Assembly: GCA_945643635.1 (NCBI GenBank)
Contig: CALZFC010000041.1
Coordinates: 2,338,501 to 2,402,500, forward strand
Direction of reading: 5' to 3'
DNA from: Allodiplogaster sudhausi
Taxonomy: Eukaryota > Nematoda > Chromadorea > Rhabditida > Diplogasteridae
DNA length: 64,000 nt
Shown here: piece after piece, positions 18,200 to 30,202 of the stretch
How positions within the stretch are numbered: position 1 is the stretch's first letter
How the letters are laid out: the number at the start of each line of letters is the position of its first letter
Program-made: the position numbers and the translations under genes
Notes under the pieces: generated by a model
Told to the model about the DNA's origin: nothing
The model's database searches: none
The model's input: only the letters and a program-made list of their open reading frames with translations

Positions 18200-19952
18200 T
18201 GAAATGTCAGCAAAAGAGATCTATGGCACGTAAAGATTTTGTTTTTACTTTCCGATCAGCATATTATCAATGCACTCTCGCTGATTTTATCATAAATCTT
18301 AACATTTCCACGCCATTCACATCTGCATTTCTCATTGAATTGGTATATCTTATTCGAATCCTTCATTATTGTGACTCATTCACGGACCTCCACTCGGACA
18401 GTTTCCACTTGTTTCCACGGCGCGAGCGGCTGCCCTATGCGACTGTCTGAAATAAAGAAGATGCATATATTTCCTCTTGTCATTCCACGCTCACTTTCCC
18501 TTCTCATTACGGCATTTCATGACTCATAAGTTTCTTTTAAAAACTTGATGAATTTTTTTTAATGAATTCACCCAATATCTTGCCATAAAAGAATTTGGAA
18601 TTTCAATTTAGTTTCACTTATATCTCATATTTGGATCGAATGATTTAAAGTAGAATTAAGAAAAGCAAGATGTGTTGATCATTCTCACCTTGGTTCGTCT
18701 GCAAAATTAGATATATTCTTTGGTGTGTACTTTTGGAAAAATGCCGCGAAAATTAATTTTAATTCAACTTTCACCATAGGGAAAATTTTAAGTAATAAAA
18801 TAATACGTTTGAAAGAACTTTTTCTTGCGAAGAGGTTCTGTAAGCATTTTGAGTATTTGTACCATTTAATATATTTTCTAAAGTGATCACTAACGCTAGG
18901 AAAAATGTTGGTTATGATTTCCATAACAAAGTGAGTACAATTTGTAAATTGGTCTTAGCAAAACATCCTTTATGAGAGCAAAAATGGAATAACAAGATTT
19001 ATTTTCATTATTTCAAGGCTATTTTCTTTATTTCAAGGCAGCAATATGGCTTAACAGCTTACGAAGTGGAAACAAGTGGAAGCCGACCGAATGGAGCGCC
19101 GCGAAAGAGTCGAAGTAATAATAAGGGATATGAATAAAGAATGCAACAGAAAGTGAAATGTTGATGGGGATGACATGGTAATGCGTGAGATTATGATAAA
19201 AATCGGAAAAAAAGTAAGAGCAAACTCGTTACAAGCCATTTTTGGCTGACATTTTATCAGAAAAGCCGTAAGCCGTTCACCATTTTTTTTAGCCTATCGT
19301 GTTTAGCGCATCGTTCCATCATTTAGGGAAATTCCTTCGTTCCTACCATAGAAATAGACGGATTTTGAGGTAATTCTGTGATCACTTTAGAAAAAAATGG
19401 TATTAATGCTCCAAATGCTAACTGAACCTCTACAGATGTTGTAAAGACGCAAGAAAAATTTCGTACAAACGTACGATTTTATTTCTTAAAATTTCACACA
19501 AGAAAAAATACCACTAAACTACTCTTTTGGCTACGGTATTTACCGTCGAAGTAAAAGGCTAGGGAATTAACCGTACTAATTCGCAAATAATAACCGTTTC
19601 CGCTAACCGCGGGTCAAAAACCGTCAAAAAGCGGCTAACCGCTGCGGCAACGGTATTTTTGCAGCTAAGGAGGACGAGGCTTGAACCTCGTTTTTGGTAA
19701 TTTATTTCACTCTTTCGCCTCTCTCTCTCTTAGAAAGAGAGAGAGGATGAAGAGAATTGTGGCATTGTAGGAAGCAAGGTCGATATGTGATTCCGGCCAA
19801 GGATATTAGATACGGCGGTAATCTGAAAATGCAGCCTCGTGTCCATGGCAACATGGTCAGTTTTGCAGTTAGGCAATGCTAATCTTTACATTGATAACTA
19901 TTTCACTGACCACATATTCCTATGCATTTTTGATGCAAAAAATTGTTTGGAG
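18200..19952. other. Upstream region, no supported exon
   Basis: AT-rich. It should contain the 5' end of the Lys/Glu-rich gene that follows, but no start exon could be fixed. Candidate ATGs near 19839 are not supported by splice sites. A degenerate CCGC/AACCG-rich patch at 19560-19660 is the only unusual composition. Confidence 0.4.
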
Positions 19953-20993
19953 GTTCACGTGGAGGATGAGACGACGACTGGAGGAACGGGCACCGGGACG
20001 GGGACATTCAATGTCACCTTCGACCCCAACCTCAACGTCGCCTACGAATGCGGCACCGATGTCGACGAATACGAGGTCCCTCCGGCGTCTTTTCCTTCTT
20101 CTTCCCAGTGTTCAGCATATTTCTATCAACACTAACCAATATACATATTTCAGAAGACTGCAGGAATTCATTCAACCACCGACGGCACGATTTCGGAGTT
20201 CTTCAAAGGAGACGCAAAGTTGGTCATTCGACCGGACGAGAGCAGCAGACGGAAGAAGTCGAAGAAACCAATGAAAGCAAGTGAAGTTCCGTCGCATCAC
20301 TCCGAACTGTTGAAGAAGAAGAAAACGAAGAAGGACAAGGATGTTAGCAATCACACTGCTTGCTGAAATGTCTATACATTTCTTGAAATATGCTTGAAAT
20401 TTAGGATCGAAAGGAGAAGATCCCAAATCCTCAGACACCACTCAGATCGAAGAAGGTTTGCTTTGGGTATCTTAGAAAGAGCGGAGATCTCGCTGTTAAA
20501 CGTGAGTAACGAAGAACATGTGCAAATTTATTCCTTTAATTTTCCCCAGGAGAAACACGATGAGACGCGAGTGAAGAAGGGAGAGACTGAAAAGAGGAAA
20601 AAGGGGGGAACAAGGCCAGTCGAAGCAGCCAAGCGAAGCAAGGCACGACTTTCTTTCTTATAATTACAAAATTGATCTAAAACGATTAAAAAGAATAGTG
20701 TCTTGCAGAAGGAAAAAGTGGACGCTCCGGCTGAGGAATCGTCCTCGTTGAAGGGTGAACCAAAGGTGAGACGTGTACTTTCTACAAGAATCTGAAAAAT
20801 ATCAACAATTAAACTGGGAAATTGACGCATTGCGATATTGCAGAAGTCATCGAGTCGCGTTGAAGTGGACTCTTCAGTTAGCGGAGTGGCTCCAGTGCCC
20901 TCTCGCCCTCCCGCCAAGTACTCCACCCCGACTCCGACTCCTTCTTCCTCTAGCTCCAAGACGCCCGTGAAGGCCACTGGAGCTCCTTCTTGA
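19953..20993 (+). CDS. Lys/Glu/Ser-rich protein, six phase-0 exons, N terminus not found
   Basis: Exons are 19953-20075, 20154-20342, 20405-20455, 20550-20642, 20709-20765 and 20844-20993 (TGA). All are phase 0 and multiples of three, which strongly supports the model. The first recognisable exon has a GT repeat (TGGTGTGTGTFNVTFDP). The next has DGTISEFFKGDAKLVIRPDE followed by Lys runs. Later exons are charged (KKGETEKRKKGG). The last is Ser/Pro-rich (STPTPTPSSSSSKTPVKATG). One donor appears to be GC (AAG/GCACGA). Exon 4 is exactly 93 nt, the size of the repeat exon in the 49-59 kb gene. The family is not recognised. It is probably an intracellular disordered protein. Its 3' flank is duplicated at 60.5-61.6 kb. 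Confidence 0.65.
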
Positions 20994-22085
20994 TCAATTC
21001 CTGCCCCTTGAATCGTCTCAGACCGTTCCGACTCGAATGACTGAAGAATGTGTCTGTACTACTTCTTCACTTTATTCGCGCTTCTCGAATTGGAGAATCG
21101 TCGAGTTCAACCCCTTGCACTTCAGACCATTTTATAAAGCCAATCATTTTGTGCATATTCATGGATATAATGGGGAAACCTTAAAGTTGTTTGTGGGAGA
21201 GAATTCTTACTCTTAGTACTACTTGTGATTTATGTACATTTATTCGATCGCTGGCCGGAAGCCAAAAAGACGGCTTTTATAATCGCGCGAAGAGCGCGAA
21301 TATAAATGCCGTCTGAAAAGCGTCGTCCCCATGAAAGCAGTAGTAGGAAACAAGTGCGTTCACAGTATTCATGCTTATCTAATTGGCAACTCTACGAGTT
21401 CACCGTTTACACCGCCGACAAATCAAGATTTTTCTGCATTCTATTGAGGATAGCTAGCGACATTTGAAAGTAATACAGCATTCAGATATCTTCAATATAT
21501 CATAAATATTTTTTTTTAACATTGTAAACATGAATAACATACGCATTTTACCTGTTTACTCTTTTATGATCCTTTTTTTTGTTGTTTTTGTCGGATTGTG
21601 AAAGTAATATTCTTATACATTACGGTAATTTTCACTTTCAAACTGGTGAAGTATGCAAAAGCTTTTGATTATCAATAAAAGAGGTGGCAGATTGCTGAGA
21701 AAGTAGAGATAACATTTCTAGTCTCTCACTCATTCTTTACTTCTTTCTCTAACGCGCTGAGCTCCAGATAATGTGCTTCTAATTTAGCAGTGAGGGCATA
21801 GATCATCAACATCAAATACCTTCAGCTCACAATCAGCAGCTTCATTGTCGACCTTCACCTCTCTCACCACTCGGCTGCTCTAATGGACAGAGCCAACTTC
21901 TACCAATGTCACTTTTTCGTTGCTTTGATCACATTTTCTGCTAATCTTACGTCTAAGAATGTTTGGTTAGCCATGCTTTTTTTAACATCACAGGATTTTT
22001 ATATGTAACTAATCTCATTCCTCCCGTCGTCCCGGTGCTCAAGGATCCATAAATTTAGGCTTCATTACTCTTGTCACCAAGTCGA
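20994..22085 (+). repeat. Long-range inverted duplication, arm 1
   Basis: The sequence right after the stop codon (TCAATTCCTGCCCCTTGA) through about 22085 matches, in reverse complement, 60530-61610. Substitutions and small indels are scattered and the similarity is high by eye. The arm includes 3' flanking DNA of the Lys/Glu-rich gene. Confidence 0.85.
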
Positions 22086-23864
22086 TTTTGTATCTCTTAA
22101 GAGAGCATGTCAGTATCCTTCGATCAAGGCTTGCCCTAGGAATTTTTTTTTCGAATTTTTTCATGAAAATTGGTTACAGTATACAACTCGACGTGGCCAA
22201 CAAAATAGGCTATATTTTAAACTTGAAAAAAAATTTTCCGCGCGGGACCCGGTGCAGTAATGTTAAAACTTTCACTTGTCATAACTCGCTTAAAACATAT
22301 AGTTACACAACCATCAAGGTATCATTGGATAGCTTTTTTAAGGGTCTTTATTTTTTATGTTGATGATGTTTTCATAAAATTTCATTTAGGCCCTAAAATA
22401 CGGCCCTGAATATTTTCGAAGGCGGTTTTTGGCCAACTTAAGTATTTTATGCCCATTTATGCAGAACGGCTCCTATATAGGCTTAAAGTGCGTGAAGTTT
22501 GCTACAAAATATGTCTCTTTCAAAAGAAATAAACGTCTCGCTCTTAGGTTCCCAAACGCTTGAACACGATCCAGTAGTGTAAATGTCAATATTACAAAAT
22601 CGTAAGTATATCACCTAAGAGCACTCACGGAGATCTTCAAATGTTACATAGGTTATTTTATTGAAAAGTTTCAATTTATATGGGAAATTTCGTTATGTAC
22701 AATTAGAAGGTTTAAAAAACTACTTTAAAAACATTTTCGCCTGTCGAAACATACATCATAAGAAAGAGGATGAAATTTTCTACAAGATGAACTCCTTTCA
22801 ATGGAATTCCATTCATACGATCTTTTGTTATAAGCCATAAGAGTAGGATAACAAGGCCTTATGGAAAAAGTGTAGAAAAAAAGGATTGGAATATTCCAAT
22901 TGGAATAACCTAAAATGTGAAATCTTGGGCGAACTATCTCGATATTCTTTTGATATATGTATGTATGTACATACATACATAAATATGTGTTTCATCAACA
23001 GATAGAAAAAGAAGGCTGAATAACTGCTGAACGTCTTATTTCAGGCTGTACTTGACACTGCTTGCGCGTCTTACTTAAGTGATTGCAAGCCTAACATGTC
23101 CAAGAAAGTACGTTCGGTTCGTTCTTGCCATGTCGCCAACGTGTCACAGTGGGAGCCAGGCCAACCTGTTGAAACCTACAAGTTCCCTTCATGATAGTCA
23201 AACCATCTCTATGCTTTTCATAGTACAAACATATATTTTTGTTTGTCCGTTGAATAGAAAACCTACATTAATTTTACTGATGTCAATGATTCATGGGATA
23301 AAGAAATGGGTCGAAAATGAAATAATCAAACGCATCTTAGAGAGAGTCAAGATATTTTGGCTGTCGCTAACATGTTCTACTTATTCACAAATCGATTATC
23401 AAGCACATTAGAACAAAAATTTAATTTTTATTTTTTTATCAATATCGCAGTACATATTTTCATGTTTAGTTTAACTCTTTATTCCTCAAACAAGGGTTAT
23501 TAAACAAGCACGAGCATACCGAATGTAAAAAGAAAGCAAAACAACGGAAAGGAAACGGATGTGGAGAAAAGAGCTTTCTGGTTAGCTTCTGTAGTTCGCT
23601 TTATACTACGAGACGTGTCGCTTCAACAAAATGATCCATAAAAAGTTCTCCTGCTTCGCTTGTTTATGCCCTTTTCGTTCTTCATCTGAACGAAGACACT
23701 CCGGAGAAGGCCAACAAATGGTGCGGGCTAATCATGAATGTTAGGAACACCAATTCCACTGGTGCGAATACAATAACAAATATTTTAATGTAGAAGAAAT
23801 AGTTCGAAAGGAATTCAAAGGTCCGTACGAACAGCGGACGACCGTTCTTCTCTCTCTCTCTCTC
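22086..23864. other. Intergenic, no gene recognised
   Basis: Short frames only. Contains a TATG/CATA palindrome at 22958-22983. Nothing with coding character was found. Confidence 0.4.
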
Positions 23865-24110
23865 TCTCACTTCTCTCTCGTCTCTCTCTCTCTCTAGCTG
23901 TCTTAATAAACTGCCAGTGAAGTGATGAGGCGGTTCATGGCCTTCCACGAGGCAGGCAACGATGCATCGATGCAATAGCAAAGACATTTCAGTGTTCATA
24001 CTTCGCTCTGCTCGTCTGCTCGCATAGACCGAGCCATTCCATCCCGATCGATTCCATTCTTCTCGGTTCGAATCTTCTCGTGCTTATACCACGTCAACAA
24101 GGAATCTCAA
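23865..24110 (+). repeat. Dispersed repeat family R1, copy 1
   Basis: Begins in a (CT)n tract, then GTGATGAGGCGGTTCATGGC and, later, CTCGCATAGACCGAGCCATT and GAATCTTCTCGTGC. The same order occurs in reverse at 25420-25640 and 27235-27480, with a fourth partial copy at 27695-27770. Confidence 0.7.
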
Positions 24111-25340
24111 CTCCATTATAGCAAAGATCTTCATTATCTCTTCGAGGTTCACTCTATTTGTCAGATTCGCATATCGAATTGATTCTTCAATCTGCATCAG
24201 CTTTTGAACACTTGGTCAGCGGAAAAAAGGTTTCGAAATATTGGATGCGTGTTTATACTTATACTTGAAAAATTGTCTTGAAATTATTCTTTTAAATTTG
24301 GAAATTCTTCAAACTTAATATTCTTCTTAGAGTTACGGTAATTACAGTATCACTGATATGATTTAGGCACAGCGAAAGGCAGCAGAGGCAACACGAACCT
24401 AGGCGAGAGAAGCTTCGGTGTATTTGCGAACAGCTTCCTCAACAGTTCGTGAGATCCTGCCACGTGCACGCCTCTCCGCGATCCATTGTCGTTGTTGACA
24501 ATTCTGGCTTCTATGCTCTCGCTCTTCTACAACAATGTCTCAGGTGTTGTTTATCTGTTGATAAACTCTGCATTCCTCGAAAAAGCAAGTGTGTTTCTTG
24601 TAGATGTTCAAGGTCGGTTAAATAATGGAGAACGTGTTCTGTTTGGTTTTAGCTAAGGAGCTTATCGTGGTTTGAGAAGGGGATCGAATGAGCAAGTAGT
24701 CTCGGATTGTGTGCCGTTTCATCATCTGCCTGTCCTTTCGGTCCTACCTTTCTGTCGTTGCTCCAGTCACTCATTGAAGTGCAGAAGATTTATTCCCAAA
24801 ATTTCTAACACGTTCATTTGTTCTGTTTTAACAGGTCACTGCCGTGTCCTGCGAGTTATTTGACTACACGCAGCCACAAGACTCGCCTCCTACGATGACG
24901 AAACCGGTCTTCGCAGTATTATAAGCATTATCCTAGTCATCAGGTTTTACATTGTGCAGTTTTTTGTAATATGTGTATACTGTATTGTGACTGTAAGTGC
25001 TCTTAATAGATGTACTACAGAGTTTATAATTTACATGTAAGAATAGTATAATAATATTTGTGCTACAAGAAGAGGAAATTCGATAAACGATAAATACCAA
25101 ACCAAAGTGCGCGAGCATAGAGGATGAAGAATGTGAAAACGAAGGGAGTTAAAATATTGCCGAAATGGAATGCGGGTCCAAGGATAATCCGGCAGTATTC
25201 CATAAGATATAGTTGACAGTAGCATCCAATCCCTCTAGGGCGACGATAAAGTTAGCAGAGATCACCGGCTGAGAGAAGCCTTTTGCCCCGAGCTGCTACA
25301 GGTCGGACATCATAGAATGATGTACCAAATACAAGAAGTA
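24111..25340. other. Intergenic between repeat copies, no gene recognised
   Basis: No supported exon. Some open frames up to about 60 codons have no domain and no paired splice sites. Confidence 0.4.
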
Positions 25341-25419
25341 TCTCTCACTCTCTCTTTTTCTCGCTATCCCTCTACTTTCCACTTCATTCTCGCCGCCTCT
25401 GCGCGAGCCTTACCAAAAC

Positions 25420-25640
25420 GGAGTTGAGATTCATTTCTGACGCGGTATATGCTACGAGTAGATTCGCTCCGAGCGGTATGGAATTGATCTCGGCTGGTAT
25501 GGCTCGGTCCATGCGAGCAGGCGGGCAGAGTGAAGGATGAAATGTCCTTGCAAGCTGATGCTTCATCGCCTGCTCCGTGGCTGGCCATGAACCGCCTCAT
25601 CACTTCATTTGGCAGCTCATTGGCACAACTAATCGCGAGA
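25420..25640 (-). repeat. Dispersed repeat family R1, copy 2
   Basis: Reverse-orientation copy of 23865-24110, again next to GA-rich DNA (25640-25735). An open frame of 179 codons on this strand runs through the repeat and the GA tract and is not considered a gene. Confidence 0.7.
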
Positions 25641-26054
25641 AAGAGAGTAAGGGAGATAGAGAGAGGGGAGGGAGGGAGAAGGAGTGGGGAGGGGAGTAGA
25701 AATGGAGATAAAAGAGGGAGAAAAGAAAGAAAAAGACAGAAATATATATTGGCAAAATTTCCATATTTACTCTGTTCCTTGACAAGCTTTCTCTCACTGT
25801 CTCTTTTATGGTTGGCCAGATAAAAGCTGGAATCGGCTGACTCAGTTGTATATCCTTTCAAGATGACTTGCGGATCCAAGACGACTTGAGTAAACAATGC
25901 CAAGTTTATCTTTCAACTCAAGAACTCCAATGGAAGAGTGAACACTCAATGATGATGGAAATAATAGTAATTAATGCATCAACTGTTGTCGACAAGGAAC
26001 AAAGCTCAGAGTATAGTCCTAGATGGAAGCGCTACTGAACAGAACAGCTAAAGC

Positions 26055-26483
26055 TCATAGGAGTGGAGTATGTAGATGATTTTTAGAAAGACAACTTAAA
26101 TTCTTGAGTTTTTGGACTTCGTTGTTGAGTTCCGTTGTGGCGTCCATGACTGTTTCGATTGCGTCGTGGACGACTTGATTTAGTTCTTCGCCCTTGAGGA
26201 TTCGAGTATGAGCGTCTCCGATGACTCGGAGGGCGCTTGCACACAAGTCTTCCACTCTGCTTATTCGGGTGTTTTGTGCCTCGAAAGAGGCATTGAGTTG
26301 CTTTGTTAGTAGCGAGATTTGATGGTTGATGTTGTCTTGGAGTTGCTGGTTGTTCTTGTCCATGGTGATCTTGAGTGATTCGACCTCGTTGAAGACGTCG
26401 TCGATCGAGGTGTACTCGAGTCATTCTTCATCGCTGTCTTCGACGTTGTTGTCGTCGTTGACGATGACTTCGGTGATTTCCAT
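26055..26483 (-). pseudogene. Intronless coiled-coil ORF with one in-frame TGA
   Basis: From ATG at 26483 (MEITEVIVNDDNNVEDSDEE) the frame meets TGA at 26423-26421. It reopens at once in the same frame to 26055, for 142 codons in all. The second part is an amphipathic heptad-like helix rich in Gln, Asn, Leu and Glu (NNQQLQDNINHQISLLTKQL, later ETVMDATTELNNEVQKL), predicted to be coiled coil. No intron is needed, unlike neighbouring genes, which suggests a retro-copy or a gene from a mobile element. Family not recognised. Confidence 0.5.
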
Positions 26484-26539
26484 TCTGTCGGTTATCTCAA
26501 AGTGTTTTGGAATATTTTTTTAGTCTATTTGAATGGGCA

Positions 26540-26970
26540 ATTGTTGTTTTGCCTCCATCCTTTATTTTGATATGGTTACGCTAATCCCTCACCTCCTTGT
26601 GCAGTTCCTTCGTTGTCATGAGTCAGAATGGCGATGTTGTATAGTGCGGCATGACCCTGCTGATGGCAGCCTTGAGAAAGGCGATGTTTTTCCTCATTTG
26701 GCGGTTCTTAAAAGTACTGACACGCAGGCTCCGAGTGTCTGCCGTAGCATAGAATGACATCTTGCCGAGCAGGCGGCTTGGCTGGAGTCCCGTACATTGT
26801 CGTGTGGAGAGACTTCTTCATTCTGGCCAGTTCCGGATATCCAGCGGCGATACCTTCGAAATGATCATCAGAGTTGTTTGCAACTTCGCTGGTAACCATG
26901 AAGAGGCGGGGAGTAGTAGAGAAGGTCAATGCTGGCGCTCACGCCTATGTTTTCTACTGCAACGTTATTA
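26540..26970 (-). pseudogene. Decayed ORF upstream of the coiled-coil ORF
   Basis: Minus-strand open segments with coding-like composition (for example TSEVANNSDDHFEGIAAGYP, 26929-26708) are broken by stops and frame changes around 26540-26710. No domain recognised. It lies just upstream of, and in the same orientation as, the coiled-coil ORF, so both may derive from one older element. Confidence 0.3.
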
Positions 26971-27234
26971 AGCGGTCCTGTATAAGACGGTGATAACTAG
27001 TTTGATTTCGCGAAGTCGTCTAGTAAAAACAGATCGCCTATTTTAATTTATGCTCTTTTGTTTAGTTGTATTTTGGATGGAATAGAAATTTTATGTCACA
27101 ATTTTTAAGTATGTAGAGATCCTGACCATATACATAGATTTTTACTAAAATGAACTTGTTCAAGTACACGTCTCACGCACTTTTGATAATCTTACACGAT
27201 TGCAAACATTCCCGGCTATCAACTACGACGAAGA

Positions 27235-27480
27235 GAAAGAAGGCTAATCGAAATGGAGTTGAGATATGTTTCCTGACGTGATATACGCACGAGAAGATTC
27301 GATCTGGCCGGTCTAGCTCGGTCTATGCGAGCAGGCGGACGGAGTGAAGGATGAACACTGAGATGCCTTTGCTGCTGCTCAAGCGGATGCTTCGTCGCCT
27401 TCCTCGTGTGGCAGACCATGAAGCGCCTCATCACTTCATTTTGTAGTTCATTAATATGGCTAATTGCGATAGGATGAGAA
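27235..27480 (-). repeat. Dispersed repeat family R1, copy 3
   Basis: Contains GACCGAGCTAGACCGGCC, GAGCAGGCGGACGGAG and ATGAAGCGCCTCATCACTTC equivalents of copies 1 and 2, followed by GA-rich DNA. More diverged than copy 2. Confidence 0.65.
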
Positions 27481-27569
27481 AGAGAAGAAAAGAGTGAGAG
27501 AAAGAGACGGAAGAAGAAACAACACAGAGCGAGAGAGAGAGAGAGAGAGGCTGAGAATGTCATGCTTAA

Positions 27570-28154
27570 GAGAGCCTCTCTGTTAAGGTCAAGGTGGCCC
27601 TGCCCCGGGGGAAAGTGTCGGATTCTGATAACCGAATTTTAATGGGGGTTACACATACGTACTATAAAGAAAATTTGGTGGTCAATTTTGTTGGTGGTCT
27701 CGCATAGACCGAGCTAGATCTGCCAGATCGAATCTTCTCGTGCGTACAAATATCACGTCAGGAAACATATCTTTCATCTTAGCTATTCTCCAGCCTGGAA
27801 CCGGGCCGTAAAATAGAAGGTGTGCTCAAAATACCGATTTTTTGAAAATAAAAATGCATAAAACTTGTTAATAATGAAACTTTTTCAGAAAGTCAACAAT
27901 TACTTTTTTGTGCGCTTTCTGAATACACAACAAATATAAAAAAAGAAAATTGAAAAATATTAAGTTTACAGAAAGTTATATGGACTTAAACATTTGCCCA
28001 GTCAATGAAAAAATTTTTATAACAAAATTGACCACCAAATTTTCTTTATAGTACGTATGTGTAACCCCCATTAAAATTTGGTTATCAGAATCCGACACTT
28101 TCCCCCGGGGCAGGCCCCCATGGAAGGCTGCTTGATCCTTACAGAGAGGCTCTC
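27570..28154. mobile_element. MITE with about 130-bp inverted arms and TTAA flanks
   Basis: The left end is GAGAGCCTCTCTGT and the right end its reverse complement. The arms are about 27570-27700 and 28020-28154, sharing AAGTGTCGGATTCTGATAACC and GGTGGTCAATTTTGTT. TTAA stands on both sides (27566-27569, 28155-28158), consistent with a TTAA-targeting superfamily such as piggyBac or Kolobok. A related end occurs near 40697-40720. No coding capacity. Confidence 0.75.
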
Positions 28155-28756
28155 TTAACGAGCAGAGGATACAGAGTGTCGAGGAACATCGACCTGTACT
28201 GCCCCGCAAAAGGAGTCATTCGCCGAATTCAAATTACGTTTAGCCGAGAATTTGACGAGAACCTTCGCGAGTACCAATTTAATTCCACTCTCGTGCGCAG
28301 AATATCGGAGATGATCTCCGAATCAGAGAAAATCAGTGGAAGAAACTAGTCTTACATGAGCAGTTCATGTAGGATGCTCAAGTGGCAAATGTCAACGATA
28401 GATTTTATCCGATTGAAACATTTTAAAAATTAATCCCGTAAAATCTGTGATTTCCGACCATCAACATGCTAAAGAACTGTTTTTATTCGACATAAACGGG
28501 CCAATAAATTAATATCTTTATCGTTTTGGGTCAACGATTCAGCAGTTTGACGGGTTGGATAAGAGTCTTTTCCATAGTCGGTCAAACGGCGTCTTCTCTC
28601 TCATCTTTTTATCGGTCGTTCTCTCAACGGCGCAACGAAGATTTTGTCGAGGCTTTCGAATTTGACTGAAAAATAAGGGTTGACAATTGAGTAAGAAAGA
28701 TTGTCGAAGAGCGGACGAATTACGAGCAGCAAAAAGCAAAAACAGGCTCAGACAAC
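28155..28756. other. Intergenic, nothing recognised
   Basis: No supported exon. Downstream (3') region of the membrane-protein gene on the minus strand. Confidence 0.45.
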
Positions 28757-29746
28757 TTAGAACGAGTCTAGGAGGGATCCGAAAGAAGAAAGAACGCCGA
28801 CTTCTTCGCCACTCTCGACACTGGCGATTGTCTTGCTGCTGCTGTTATCCTTGACGTTCTTCTTGCTCGAATTTGGCGACTTCTTGGTAGGCGATCTGAA
28901 AAAATGTATACAAACATAAGTTAATGAAATAATCACCGTGGAATATTTTTTTTTAGTGTCTTAAAAAAGCTTTTGAAAATTTCGAATTTCATTTGTTTAA
29001 AAATTCATTTTTCAAGGATACAAGCCCGAAAAGAAGCATGTTCCAACTTGAAAATGGCATAGACCAGCAGCGGCCGAAGAACGAGACGCAGAAGGTCGAG
29101 CCCGCAGAGGGCAGGCCAGTCGTGCCAGCGGGCGTGCACCGTGTCCGAGGCGACGTTGGCGAGCTGTGCCAAGAAGTGTGCTGATTTAAGCTCCGCCCAC
29201 CCGTCCAAAATGTCGATATAGGCCCCGCCCACCCGTCCACAATGAGCGTATGTGCAGGACTTTTTGTTTTAGATTGAAAAGCACCTGGAAGAGCCCGAGA
29301 ATCGCATGAGTGGTCGCGAGCGAGCACGGCCAATGGACGGGCACGTTGCAGCAGAGGCGACGGAGCTTCGTCGGCCACCAGAGTGACATCATCAGCATCA
29401 GGCAAAGCAGCACACCGAAGAAGCCTAGAAGGGGCTAATGAATAGGCTCCGCCCACACGTCCACTAGATTATTCTTTGCCGTATAAGCTTACACCAATAT
29501 TGTCGTTGTAGTTAATAGTTATTCGGACTGAAGCAGAAAGAATGTGAATTTTATTTAAAAAAAAAAAAAAAAAAAAAGATAAATAAATAATGCCGAACCC
29601 TCCAGCCATTCCCTGACGACTCCGCTGAGCGAATGCTCGGCCGATTTGGCCGTCACGAGGAAGAGTCGACCAGCGATGACGAGGACATCGAGGAAGGAGA
29701 AGAGCAGGCAGCACGCACGAGGGCAAGACGAGATCGGAGAGCACAT
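28757..29746 (-). CDS. Multi-pass membrane protein with Ser/Lys C-terminal tail, four exons
   Basis: Exon 1 (29746-29599) starts MCSPISSCPRACCLLFSFLD and holds the first hydrophobic segment. Exon 2 (29424-29285) holds two more (GFFGVLLCLMLMMSLWW and ATTHAILGLF). Exon 3 (about 29198-29055) has LDLLRLVLRPLLVYAIF. Exon 4 (to TAA at 28757) is a hydrophilic tail (SPTKKSPNSSKKNV, then SSSKTIASVESGEE). Phases join for exons 1-2 and 3-4. Exon 3 keeps the coding-like frame only if its acceptor lies at CGGAG before CTTAAATC, inside a dispersed GGGCGGAG motif, which is unusual. Probably four helices; family not recognised. A (GA)n tract lies just upstream. Confidence 0.6.
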
Positions 29747-29767
29747 TTGGAGGGGCGGAGAGGGTAG

Positions 29768-29850
29768 GGAGAGAGAGAGAGAGGGAGAGAGAGAGAGAGA
29801 GGGAGAGAGAGAGAGGGAGAGAGGGAGAGAAAGGGAGAGAAAGCAGAGAG
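29768..29850. repeat. (GA)n microsatellite
   Basis: GAGAGAGAGGGAGAGA-type repeats immediately upstream of the membrane-protein gene. They give rise to spurious Arg/Glu-rich and Leu/Ser-rich frames. Confidence 0.85.
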
Positions 29851-30202
29851 AGGAAGAGCACTCTTTGAGAGCCGACCGCTCGAAGTCGACAACTTAAGGT
29901 TTAATGGAATCAAATAGGCCCAACCGAAAAGCGCTCCAACTTGCTATTATTTAGGTCTTCAAAAATGTATCTCTTATTTGTGTCTTGATATAGTCTAACG
30001 ATATGGTAACAAACTGCAACATACTATGATGTAATCTATGGCCTGAGAATATCTAGCCAGTTTCATATGTTCATGAATATCAAGCACACACCCGAGTAAC
30101 CAACATAACTCTCGAGACATTCCATCAACAAACTTTATTGATATATATAAGAGTGCATGACTATGTCTACAGTATTCATAGGGGTACGACAGGTCAAACG
30201 GG

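Noticed and set aside
25364..25903. 179-codon minus-strand ORF
   Set aside because: It runs through a dispersed repeat and a GA-rich tract; the homologous repeat copies do not keep the frame.
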